From Gorsachius magnificus (lineage: Eukaryota; Chordata; Aves; Pelecaniformes; Ardeidae), in contig CM067086.1 of NCBI GenBank assembly GCA_034008185.1, forward strand, positions 31,331,007-31,395,006: 64,000 nt of DNA, in the 5' to 3' direction. The notes below the pieces were generated by a model that saw only the letters and a list, made by a program, of their open reading frames with translations, did no database searches and had not been told where the DNA came from. Each line of letters begins with the position of its first letter. Position 1 is the first letter of the stretch. The position numbers and the translations under genes are program-made. Positions 33,723-45,724 of the stretch are shown here, in pieces.

Positions 33723-35074
33723 GTAACCCAAGAGCCCCGTGTTCAGGGCAAGTTTTGTCCAGGCAGAAAAGAGCAGCACCCCTTCTGCTCGCAACATCTC
33801 AAAATGAAAGAGCGACCTCTCCTTTCTACTTGTAATAAGCATTTGTCTTCTATCAAAGTCCAAGATAAGACTAGGAGATACCTCCATTCCTTAACATTGA
33901 GAGCCTGGAATTCATTGCTGAAGATGAAAACAAAAAACCAGCATCCTTAGCAATGTCGAGTAAGTTTGAGCAGAATTCTTAAATGAACTTGAATGATTCA
34001 TTCTGAAGAAAATATGAAATAAAAAGCCTTCAGATACATTTCATTCTTGTATATCCATAATTCAAGGTGACTATTTTCTAAACTGTTTTATACGCAATTA
34101 GCCTGAAATATGGTTTTCTAGCTCTCGGTTTTCTGAGCAAAATATAAAATGACACAGTTATTAACCTTTGGGAAACCTCTCCTACACACAACAGAATTAA
34201 ATTCTACAGAAAACTGAATAGCATTGGGACAAATTCCAAATGGCTTACCACTCATTTGTTTGATGGATAGTTGGGCTAGCTATCGCTTTTTACAGAGCTG
34301 CCAATCACCGGGAGTTCTGGGATATATGCTGAGAACTCTCTTAGAATCACAAATTGCAGTCGCAGGCTTCCATGGCTTAAATTGTTATGGAAGAAACAAT
34401 TACTTTGCAGAGGAGGAGGCGGTACTGTTACCAAGAGAGGGTAACGTTGCGGTATCGGTGGCTTCGACTTTTCAGCACAGTAAGTTGCTGCTTCTAATAT
34501 GACATCTGAAGAGATGTTATCTGTTTGGAAATCTGTGCTGTCTGAGGATTTCTGTACTGATGTTGAAACTCAAACTGAGATCACCACAATAGATAGAGAG
34601 GGGGAAATTCTTATATCAGTTTGTTTATTCTGCATTTGGCAACTCTCTGAATACTCAGTTTCATTCTTTCCATAGCGAAGGGGGTTAGTCATTCTGCTGT
34701 TTGCCTAAGGATTTCGTATAGCAGGAGGAAGAAGGAAGAACACTTTGTGATTCTTGAAATCCAAAAACTGACAAAAAGATTCTGGAGGGTGGCTAAAACG
34801 TGGCGTTATTTTCCACACTTTTTTGAAAGAGTTAAGCCACCTCTGGTTACTATGCATATCATAAAAGTATATTTATACTTACAGAGTACATTAAGTCAAT
34901 GAAGCAAGTTATGCAAAGTAGCTATACTTCTATTTTGGTTATTCAGCTGCACATGGCTCATCCTATATCACCATGGGGCACCAGATTTTGCTGTAGACCT
35001 CAGGCTTGAATTCCACCTTTTCTGTTGGGAAAAGCCCTCCCCGCCTTGTGTCCACTCCGTCCACACAAAGATAT

Positions 35075-35100
35075 GGGGGTGGGGGGGGTGGGGGGGGGGG
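35075..35100 (+). repeat. G-rich tract, G-quadruplex pattern
   Basis: Runs of five, eight and eleven G are separated by single T residues. This low-complexity block can form a quadruplex on the plus strand. Confidence 0.85.
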
Positions 35101-35425
35101 AGAAATCAGAATTTCCTCTCCCCTGGTATCCATTCCATAGGGTTTCCATAAACCGTGTGACTTTGCTCCAGCCATCACCCTTGTATCCTTAGGTTCTGGT
35201 TGGCCTTTCTGCTTCCACAGGTCTGAAAAATCTTATTGCAAGAACTAAAAGGTTACCTGGAAGAGACTGATAAAATTAAAATCTTGTAAGATCACTTCGT
35301 GCAGTCCAAAACTCAGTGTCCACTTTCCTCTTCTCCTGCTGTGTGTGCATCAGGCTTCAGCTGCTTTGAAGTCATCTTCCAGATATTTTGCCAAAGAAGC
35401 CTACACTGAAAAAGGAGGGTGTTAG

Positions 35426-35473
35426 AACTGCAATTGCAATTCAACTTACAACTGCAATTGGAATTCAACTTAA
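35426..35473 (+). repeat. 24-bp tandem duplication
   Basis: Two adjacent 24-bp units, 'aactgcaattgcaattcaac'+'ttac' and the same with one or two changes, sit head to tail (35426-35449 and 35450-35473). Confidence 0.85.
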
Positions 35474-35936
35474 GAACAAGTAGGAAACTGAAGTAATCTT
35501 TAAAGGACAAGTGCAGGGATCTGTAAAGGAAAAGTACCAGGTATATATGCAGTTCCTTTTTCCTTTTTTTGCAGTTTACATTTCATATGAAATACATGAA
35601 AGAGGGAGAATTGCAGTCTTGTCTTATGCCATAGAAATTCTTCACCGTAAGATTCTTCAACATGTGGTAAGATTACAAATATGCTTTGCAAGCTTTGTAT
35701 TAACTAGTTATGTTGTAATAACACCTATATTAACCTATATCTGTAGCCAGCATAATTGCAGAAACTAAGGAGTTGGGAGTTATTTAAAGTAAATCAATGA
35801 GCATGTAAGTATGATTACTTTTCAGTAATACAAATGCACCAATATAGATCTATTTTTGTTGCCAAGGAAGAAAACAGAAGGGTCTGGCCTAGCCCAGAGC
35901 TTCTCCAGGTCTGCTGAATCATGGAAGCTTTGAAAG

Positions 35937-35980
35937 TATCCTGTATATCCTGTATCAATATCCTGTATATCCTGTATCGA
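35937..35980 (+). repeat. 22-bp tandem duplication
   Basis: Two 22-bp units (35937-35958, 35959-35980) differ at one base. Each itself contains two 'tatcctgta'-like repeats, so this is a nested minisatellite-like array. Confidence 0.85.
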
Positions 35981-38900
35981 TATTCTCTGGGGAGATCCTC
36001 TTGCTACTTAATAAACCTTTTCTTCTCAAGGGTCGAATAAGAAGTCTTGCCTATCCGTCCTTGTTCAAGTTTCACAGAAGTTTCACAAGCAGAATCAATA
36101 AAATAATTTTTTTTTATTGTAAATTGTGGTTTCAGAGTACAGAATTCTGGTTTTGTTGATACAAATGTTCATTTGATGCTGAATGGTTTTTAAATTAGCT
36201 TATACAATCATACAGAAATTATTTACAGGAGGAAGCCCAAGTGTATTTGCATAAACCTTAGATAGATGTGGCTACAGAGCTGTTGAGCATGAATACCAGG
36301 CTGGGGCTTTCAGAGCCTGAGGTACTGACAACATTTTAAGACTATCAAATCCCAGTGGCATTAGAACCTCAAGAAAAAAATAAATGCCCAGGAGCTCATA
36401 AAATGGGGCCTCTGGCAATTGTCTGTGGGAGGGAACTGAGAAAAAAAATTGCCTGGAGACCCTGTTTTAAGAAAAAAACCTTCTACAATTGCCAAGGGAC
36501 TAATGAACTATATCTCAGAATGCCAGCCAAAGTCCTGCTGCCAAAATGTGCATTTCATTTTGGTAAAAGTGGGGAAGACAGGTATTTCAATCTTTTCCAT
36601 TTTCAAAACTGGAAAGCAATGGATTTTAAGAGTCAAAAGTTTTTTAAACTGAAGAAAAGGTTATCTTTAATTTTCATTCAAGAAGAGGTAAAAGCCCTAC
36701 ATAATGTCGTACAAAACCTATTCAGAAATTAATGGGGTTATTTTACATGTTTGTATATATTCCCCTCAGTTAAAACTCGGAGGAAGAGTTCATGATATTC
36801 TTAGCAGTTCTGGTTTAGAGCAGCTGCCACACTTGTACTTCAGGCTGTTGTCATAACTGCAGAATTCCCTGTCCCAGTTTCTGGTGAATAAATCCTTATA
36901 TTTCTTTCTCAGTTTTTTGTAAGCCCTCCTGGGATTAAAATCTAAGCCTGTCTGTCTTAATGAGACATCTTAGTGACATCATTGCTCCTCCCCTCACCCC
37001 CCACCCCCTTTACTTTACATGTCCCCTTACTTTGAATGGCCTGAAATACCTAATATTTTCAGTGCTGGCTCTATAGGTATTTTGAGTTTCACCAAGATAC
37101 TATCCTCCTTTTCCAAATTTCAAGCCTTTGTGTTTAAAAAAAAAACCACCAGGATGTCAGATGCCATTTAGCAGAATAATGTAAGTTCTTTCAGTTCAGT
37201 GTCCCTTAAGTCACATAACAACACAGATGGGTCTGCTGATCTGTTTATGAAGCACATGGATTGCAGGACTTCCTGTCTTGACATCTTCCTTACAAGTTTT
37301 ATGATTTTGGCCTTTTTTTCCCCCCACAATTTCAATTTTATGTGGTTTGCTTCTGTGCTGGGAATACATATAGAGCTTCCTTTCTTGCCCTGCTAGGCAG
37401 ATATTTCACTTAAATTTGCAGCGGTGGTTCTTCTATGGTATTGTGTAGCGGAGTTCATTTCTTTTCTGGAAAACATAACCTAGTTGATTCACAGTAACTG
37501 TGACTCATTAATCTGAGACATCTGTTGATAACCCCTGAAGTCACTGCATTTCAACACTGCAACAATTCATAACCCTCGCACGAAACAAATGGGGAACATT
37601 AATGGATTAGTAACTTTTATGTTCTGGCCTCCTGTGATCTCTAGACTCAATAGAAATGTAAGTGTATTGTAAAAATGAGGTAAGTGCTAGTTATCTAGAC
37701 ATCCTAGATGTAGCCCTTCTCTGTGGTAGTTGCCCTGGGGTAGTTATTAGAAAATCTGTACTTAAGCAGATTAAAGTTCCTTGTAAGTGGCATTGTTGGC
37801 AATGCCCTCCAAACTGAAGGCCATAGTTGTAAACGCAGCAGTGCATTTCTCCTAGCTTGTATTTCTTGCCTAAATACTTAAATGCCCTTTACTGAGACTG
37901 GACTTTCCAAGATACAAGAAATGAGGTTTTTTGTGCAACTACTTTTTGTCCCCTTTGCTCATTTGCTTTCCCCTCTTTATGTCACATCTTTATGACTTCT
38001 TCATTATAATTTATTGACAAATAGAATAAAAATTAATTATTTTTCCATGGGGGTCACTGCTTGAAAATTCACTTATATTAGCAAATCTGAGCCCTGATGA
38101 AGCAAATAAAGCAATTTTGTAAGGAAGAAATAGCACTACACATACTTTTGCAAACAATTAAGTAGTCTATGATTGTACATGATCATTGAAACTGAAAATG
38201 CACATGCAATAATTTTGCAGGTTTTTCCTGCCACAAATCCTCCTGCATTTTTTTTTTATCTATCTTTATTTCTTCTAAGAAATGGAGGGACAAAAGTTGT
38301 TCAGTGAAATCCATCACCAACATAAAATTTGACTGGCAGGGGTTTTTGAGCCTTATGCTGGTTTAATAGAAATCAGATTCCTGCTCTAACATCTGAGAAA
38401 CGCGCTTGGTTCGTAGTAAGATACGGTTGCTGGTGGAGGATTCATTTCTATCTGCTTTTAGATAGGTCCCTGCTGCCCTTTAAAAAATGTAAACACGCAA
38501 TTAGTGCAAGCATGTAGAGTGAAATATTCCTGACATTATCTTCCAGGTGAGAGCTTTAGCCCTGTAGTGCTGTGTTCTGTGTGGATATTAAACTTCCCAT
38601 AACGCTTCTGACTGTCTTCAGTATTTGCACTAGTGTCTTTCGCTCAAATTTCCTCTCTTACATTGTATAATATTAGCTCCATGTCAGTCTATTCCCTTCA
38701 TTTTGCAAGTGGCTTTATTGATCTGGGCCCTTTTTGTGTCAATATGCACATATTGTCACAGCCTAATGCACATGACAACTCATCTCAGCCCTGGCAGGAA
38801 CAGGATCGGGTTTGTGCAGGGCTTTGTGGCTCTTGGCACACCTTTACCGTTTACAGTATTTTCTTATTGGCAGTAGAAGGATTTCTAGGTAACATGGTAA

Positions 38901-39498
38901 AGCTATATGACACAAGTAACCTTGCTCTTGAACGTACCCAGAAACCAATCTTGATTCTGTCAGGGTATTTCATAGAAATGACGTGCAACCTTGTAGGGTT
39001 TAGTGCTTGCCAGTCACTCCAACATCAAAGCCCAGGACCAGGCAAGAACAAGACACTCTGCTGTTTTTTTGGGACAAGTATTATCTTTTATGGCTGGTGA
39101 TTTGAAAAAAATCAAATATTGTCATTAACTGTACTTTTATGGATTGGCCTCATGGTCTGCGCATAGCATTCTGTGCAGCTACCACAAAATTCGGTTTGGG
39201 TTATTTGATTTTAACAACGCTACCTGAAGAGCAGCTACTCTGTAGCTAACCTCTGTTGGCTGATCAGATGTGGGTTCTGGTGGTAGGATATCCTCTCCCA
39301 TCTCTTTCCCCAGAGAACAGACCTATGCATAACTTTGATCATGAGCAGTCCCACAGAATTTAATATTTGCCCTACAACTCGTGTGCTCAGGGTTCCAGTC
39401 ACTGTATGCAGCTGGAATGGGAAGGTTTGCCTTAAGGATTGCCAATAGAGACACGTGAAGGAGCACCAAGTTGTATAATCGTCTTTCTTTAGACTGAC

Positions 39499-39531
39499 AA
39501 AAAAAAAAAAGCAAGCTTTTTTTTTTTTTTT
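39499..39531. repeat. A12-T15 inverted repeat
   Basis: A12, then GCAAGC, then T15. The A and T tracts plus GC/GC pair to give a nearly perfect stem of about 14 bp with a 2-nt loop. Confidence 0.8.
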
Positions 39532-42500
39532 GCTTACAAACAAGGTAAACCAGGTACTGCTTACTCTTAGGTGATCTTTAGCCATCTGAGAGCACTAGAA
39601 GCAGGAATCAGCTTCTTCTCCAATGGAAACTGCTGCAACTGTTGCCATCGCAGCAGACTTTTTGCTGGCTGGCCTGGTCGGTTGTGTAATCTCCTCTACA
39701 GATGCTCTCCATGCTGCTTTAGCAATCAGCTAGCTGCAGGCACTTGCCACGAAGGGCCATGTTAAATCACTTGTCTTCCCTGATGAGCCTGGCTTCCCAC
39801 CACTCTGAAACTCAGTCTCCCCACCATCCTGCTTTCCTGCGTGGCAACCCAAAGTACTGCTGATGTGACACTGGATGAGCCAGTATTTACTCATTTTGTT
39901 TGATGTTATTTCTGTTAGCGTACTCCTAAAAACACAGCCAAAGCAGAGAGGATCTCACGCTTGGATTCAAGGGCCCTGATTGTCACTCACAGAAGGATGC
40001 CACTGTGGCTCTGACAGCCTGAAAAGTGGGAATACGTGACATTACTAGAATGCTGTAAAAGGGGCAGTTCAGTGTTTACAAGGAGTCACGTCCATAACAT
40101 GCAACCTCCGAAGGGCTAGCAACGCTAGCAGGTGGCCAGTTATCACAATAAAAGATATCAACAAGCAAATATCAAAGTAGTAAACCTGAATAAACAGGGG
40201 TTCAAAACTGTGTATTACAACCTGGTGATAGTAAAATGTACCCAGTGATTATTCATTTGGCATCTTTGTCATGTACTATGCCACCAGCAAATGAGATACT
40301 CTGCAATACCAAATTGGATTAACAGAAATCCCGTTCACCTTGACAAAAACCTCTTGTGGGCATCACATTCCTGAAGAGTGGTGCCATCGGCCACAGAGGA
40401 TTGTTATAAACTGTTGGAACAGGCATCTGTGTAATGTATTAGTGGAGGCTTTAAATATATCTCAGCAGATTCTCTGGAGGAGATAGTGTTTCATTTCCTC
40501 TGCTTTTTGAATCTTCACAACTAGTGCGACTGAAAATCCCTCATTAGATGCTTATGCAGGGCGTCTTTAAAATCTTTCTCTTTGCAATGTGCTGCAGATG
40601 ACGAAGTTTAGCCACAGGTACGAGGTTACGTGGCTGTCAGCTGGCTGGGAGCCCTGTTACCGAACCCACCATCACATAAAGATATAAAAGTAGCGTCTGA
40701 GCTCCTCATTCTTCTACAAAGATGCAGCCCTGCTTCCCACAATCTCCACAGCTGGCCTCACTGCAGGCTGCTTTCCAGCGCGCTGGCCTTTGTCACGTTA
40801 CAGGAACTGCAACAGAAGTGGGAAACCGGAGCTCTTTGTCCAAAGCCAGTCTTGCTCTCATGGCAGCACACAGGAAGGAGGCAGGAATGAGTGCTGCCAG
40901 GAGCTGAGTGTGTTCCATGATACATCCAAAATGCTCTCCTGCATCGATACCACTGAGTGAATTACTGTCGTGAAATCAGCTTGTGCCAACTCTTTCTGCA
41001 TACCTGCCTAATTCCCTTGAAACCTCTGCAGCTCAGTTCTACCTATCTCACCACTGAGCATTTCTTTTACAGCAGACGGTCCCATTGATTTTGCTAGGAC
41101 ATCTCCTGGGATCAAACCCTCCCCGGTTTAAATAAGAACGGCAGACGCTGTCTCTAAACATCTGCTGGCTGCTGGAATGGCTCTCTGATTACGAGTGAGC
41201 AATGCCAATGAATGTAAAATTACTTATCAGACAAGGGGAAAAAAAAAAGAAAATATTTGAAGAGAGTTACACTACAGTTGGGGGAAGGATGGGAAGGCAT
41301 TTTGGAGAGATCACAAAGACAATATTGTCAAAAATTGATTTGGCTTATTCAAAGCACTAAGATATGTGATTGTGAGAAATTGCAAGATTTCAATTCCCCC
41401 ATTCAGCTTAGAGTTTCTTTAGATTCTAATTACCACAGCTTAGAAGAAAGCATCTAACCAAGAAAAAATTACCTTTTATGGAATCTTGGCACTTAAATCC
41501 AGTAAGGTTTGAGAGAGTTATTTTAAGTTTATTATATAAAATAATATTATTAGCATTTTATATTAAGTAATTAGGGCAAAATTCTCTTAACCGTATCAAT
41601 GGATGTCACCACTGACCTACCTCTGACCTACAGAGCCAGTTGTGATCTTGGAAAAAATGCATGCTTTCAACTGGAGAGAAGAAATATTACATTCTTATTA
41701 CAAAACTGCAACGCATCCTTGGACATTGTGCTGCAGATTTTGAAATGTGCCATTTAACCTGCCCTGTCACTTCATCAACGGGCTGGAGATGTGGAACCCC
41801 TCACAAAGGTCCACCACCGCCAGCTTACCCAGAGTGGCTCGGATGTAACCCTGCAGGCTGGGGGTTCCCGTTTTGTGCTATAGCTGGTTCCTCGTGTCCC
41901 TTCAGGCTGCGCCGTGTGTCTCCAGCGGAGTGGAGATGGCAGCAATGGATCACTTGGCTGGTTGCTTCCCATATGATGTAAGGGCGTCTTACAAAAAGCA
42001 ACATGGAAACACAATTGGTTCGGCCAGCAGCAAGGAAAACGCTTTTCCCACAGAACCACCAAGAAAAGGAGCAAGGGAAGGCAAAAAAAAGATGATTCCC
42101 TACTGCAGACCTGCCCAGCGTGGATGATCTGCACTGAACTCATCCGCTCTGGTTCCCAAAGGGCTGTGCACTAACTGGGGCTGGGGCAAAACACAGCAAG
42201 GATGCCGTCAGGAGCACAGCATGCACAAGCCAGTCTTCTTCACCACCTGCCTGGGAGGGGCAAGAAAACAGACAGAGTCACAAGAATCGGCTGTACAAGC
42301 TCTCCACTGTACACCGAGAACGCTATCAGCGGTCTTGCAGATGGTTTTTCCTGCCTGTGTATTCAAATGAGTGGCCCTGAAAGGACAGGAATGTGAGAAG
42401 GAATCTGACCCACCATATTGACCTTGCAGCGTTTTCATCAGGCCAGCACTTTGTTGCCATATTGAGGTGGTTTTCACGCGTAACACGCAGTCAGGGTAAA

Positions 42501-45357
42501 TGCTCCTTCTGTGCGGTGAAGCTGCTCTGCCTGGCAGAGGGTGCTGGGATCCAGGCCCGCGGCTGTGGGACACCAAAGGGCTCCTCAGCCCTTACGTGAC
42601 AGGACAGAGATTTCAAAGGGTATTGAAGTACAGTTTGCTCCCTCACATACCGAGGAACTAACTCGTCAACGAGTTGCAAAGACACGCTAACCTCTGCCCA
42701 GAAGGCAATTTGATTGCCATTTGAGATGCAATTTTTTACCCCATTGACAGTTACACAACTGGATTGCTGCCTCTGTTGCAGCATCTGCAACGTCTGGTAC
42801 CTTCTCCAATAAAGAACGGCAGGAAGGTCTGGAGACTTCACCTCTAAACCCGCCCAACGCTTCAAACACCAGCTGTATACCCATAATGAAAATGGCCTTT
42901 CTCGTCGTATTGGGCATTTGAAATTCATACCCAGATTCTACGGCTTGAACTCATCTCAAGTTATAATGTGTAACATAATAGATTAACATGTACTGCTCTG
43001 TCTTTCCTTTGATAAAACAGCAACAAAAAAGTTAAAGAATGTCTGATTGAATCAGGCATGAGCTTCCCACGGGATAAAATTAAACAGCATTCTGCTAGTG
43101 CTGTGAAGGAAAATGCGTCAGTTACCATTGCAATGACTTAATCACTCAAGGTTGGAAAAAGGATCGGCAGCATGTATGCCACAGCAATATTACCAGAAAA
43201 CCCAAAGCTGAGAAAAACAACACTTTTGGTTAAATAAAGAGGAATTCATCTTTCCCTTTCTATATGAACTCGGAGTTTTCTTTTTGACAAGAGAGAGTCT
43301 TGTCTTTTTTTGGTAATAGGAGTTGATGAGGTATAAGAAGTTGAAAGGAATATCTCACCGTTTCCATTCCTTCAGCAAAGCCCTGCATTAACTGAGAAAT
43401 CAGCCTGTTACTTCTCCTTCTCCTATCATCCGTTTTCAGAAGTTCATTACTTAATTTCCATTCATATCGCCTCTGCGGAGAATAGCAGGCTGATGACATT
43501 TCAGTTAATCATAATCTTCCCCTTCTGTGACAACCTGCCAGCAGCCTTTTTGAAAATAAACTTGCAGAATGAAATTTTTAAAAAGAAGGATTTTTCTCAC
43601 ACTCATGGAGAAGGGAAAACTGACAAGACACAGGCGTGAGAATATTTCACAAATGAAAAAAAATTCTTCTGGATTTATTACCATTTCCCTCTCAACATTT
43701 TATGCAGTATTTCATTGCCTGGCAAATTGTTATTGACATAAATTTATGTTTCTGCCTTTATCCCCTTTGCATATAGAGCCCCTATTGCCTTTGCAACACA
43801 CTCCCTAGCAAGAAGGATGCCTTAAGTTCCCATGGACTGACTTGATTATTCGGCAGCTGTAGAAGTGCAAATAAAATCATGCCTTTGTAGGTGTGCATGC
43901 ATAGACAAAATCCCGTGTAGGGTAAGAAGGCAGGAAACGTTAAGATTTCAAGCCATTACTGCTAGCCATATTATATGTCGTGCAGTCTAATAAATATGGC
44001 CATTTTAACCCAGTTAATGTACCAGTAAAGGAATGGGAAATGGAAGAGTGACTGGGAAAGAACATGGGAAGGCTTGGGGGGTTTGCTGGCAGCAACGAGC
44101 TCACAGGAGCCATCACCAGCAGTTGAACTTAGGTCATGGCAGGTGCAAGACTTGGGTGGAGGCCGCTGAAACCCAAGGAAATAGTATAAGCTGGAGGCAA
44201 AACCACAAGCACGCATCACTGACAAACGAAGAAGAAAGTCAAAGGCAGCCTCATCCACAGCGACAGCTTTTGTCAAAGTTCAAAGCTACACAAGTGTCAG
44301 CACCATTTGTTCATGGCAACAAAGGACAGGATGTTGAGCTACCTGGAAATAGCCCATCTTGTAAACAGCCGCAATGTCATCAAGAAGAAGAAATTCAAGT
44401 TTCTATCAGCAACTGCATACTGCCAGCTTAAAGTCAGGAAGACTATCCATGGGCAGGCAAAGTGAACAGCTCTTTCATTAACACAGTTATTTAAGCTGTG
44501 ATGTTGGAGCAAGAAATGCTTGGCTCCTTCCTGAAGGCCAATCTGCAGTTGATCGTTATAGAGGTAAAAAACCCCTTCAGAGGCAACCTAATTTTTAAGA
44601 GAAGGGATGATAACATACTCAATGGTAATCCAAACTCAGTATGTGTCTCTTGTAGAACGAGTCAATGCCCAGCCTCAAAGTTCTCATGACTGTATAAATA
44701 AAATAAAGACTGGCTACTGCAACAAAGTAGGTGGGGAGGCAGATGGGTTAATGGGGAGGGGGCACGGTGGTATAGATGCAGGAGACACCACATCAATCCA
44801 GAAGCCACTGTGGAAGTTGTCCCTGCCTTTTTGCAGAAGAGCCCGGCAAGGCAGCACCTCCTGCCTCTGCAGGGTGGTGGGCAATGCCAAAGAGTCCTGA
44901 ATGGCCTTTCGTGTCTGTGCAGTCAGATGGATGGCAGCACTACCCTTGCCCAGAGAAGCAGTGGACCTTTGCCAGCAAAGCACAGTCAGCTGTTTATTTA
45001 TGACAAGAAGAACCGATAAAGAGGACTGTGCATAATCCAGCAGCCTTGGAGCAATTAGGCTGAGAAAAAGTGCAGGAAAGAAGGGCAGTTGTTGCATGAC
45101 TGGTAGAAAGACACCTATTCCAGCTTATCTCTTCCAGCTAAGGCTGTCCGGGGGACTGAGATCCTGAGCTCTTTGCAGTAACTCCAGAGCCTCTAGGAGT
45201 GCAGACGTACTTAGGGCAACATTAGGAAATCCAACAGATTTGTGAGGAAATTCACTTTATCCTTTCTCTAAGGGACAATTTCCATACGAAGACACAACCA
45301 TTGTGGTCTCCTGGCCCTGCACCCTAGGACCCAAAGGTCTTACACTGCTGATTTCAG

Positions 45358-45378
45358 AAAAAAAAAAAAAAAAAAAAA
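45358..45378 (+). repeat. A21 homopolymer
   Basis: A run of 21 A lies next to 'tcagccttcc'. I see no retrocopy or SINE upstream of it. Confidence 0.9.
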
Positions 45379-45668
45379 TCAGCCTTCCACACTACAGTAG
45401 AAGGAATATTTGATTATTGCTGTAACCAAGTGTTAACTCATGGGTGGCTGTTACTGCATAGATTTTATACACATAATTGCTGAGGGTCAACTGCACGCAT
45501 CAGCAGATAAGCAATTCTTTGGACACATTGCTTAGTACCTTTTCTGTATGACAAAAGCTTTTAAATTAGGCCTTCTGGAGAGATAACAGCTGACCAAACA
45601 ACAAAAAAAAATGGGATCTGGTGAGGGAAGGAACATAGAAGAAAAGATTATGTAGGTCCACAGATATA

Positions 45669-45724
45669 TTGGACTTGATGATCTTAAAAGTCTTTTCCCA
45701 CCCAAATGATTCTATGATTCTATA
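45669..45724 (+). mobile_element. CR1 LINE, extreme 3' end
   Basis: Only the last 56 bp of CR1 are present: 'ttggacttgatgatcttaaa', 'agtcttttcccacccaaatg', then 'attctatgattctata', with two tail units. It is a very short 5'-truncated insertion, the usual fate of CR1. Confidence 0.92.

Larger units (their letters stand above)
32546..45668. other. Long gene-poor stretch without recognised repeats
   Basis: Thirteen kb hold only simple sequence and small duplications that I can recognise: 24-bp and 22-bp tandem duplications at 35426-35473 and 35937-35980, a G-rich block at 35075-35100, a T/A hairpin at 39499-39531, and A21 at 45358-45378. One exon-like interval is listed at 33594-33722. The remaining open frames (36355-36732, 38633-39100, 41661-42143, 42491-42928, 44033-44431 and others) carry no motif of a known family. 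Confidence 0.45.

Noticed and set aside
38633..39100. 155-codon plus-strand open frame
   Set aside because: It is hydrophobic and Cys-rich in places but has no family match or gene context; the composition looks like translated intergenic DNA.
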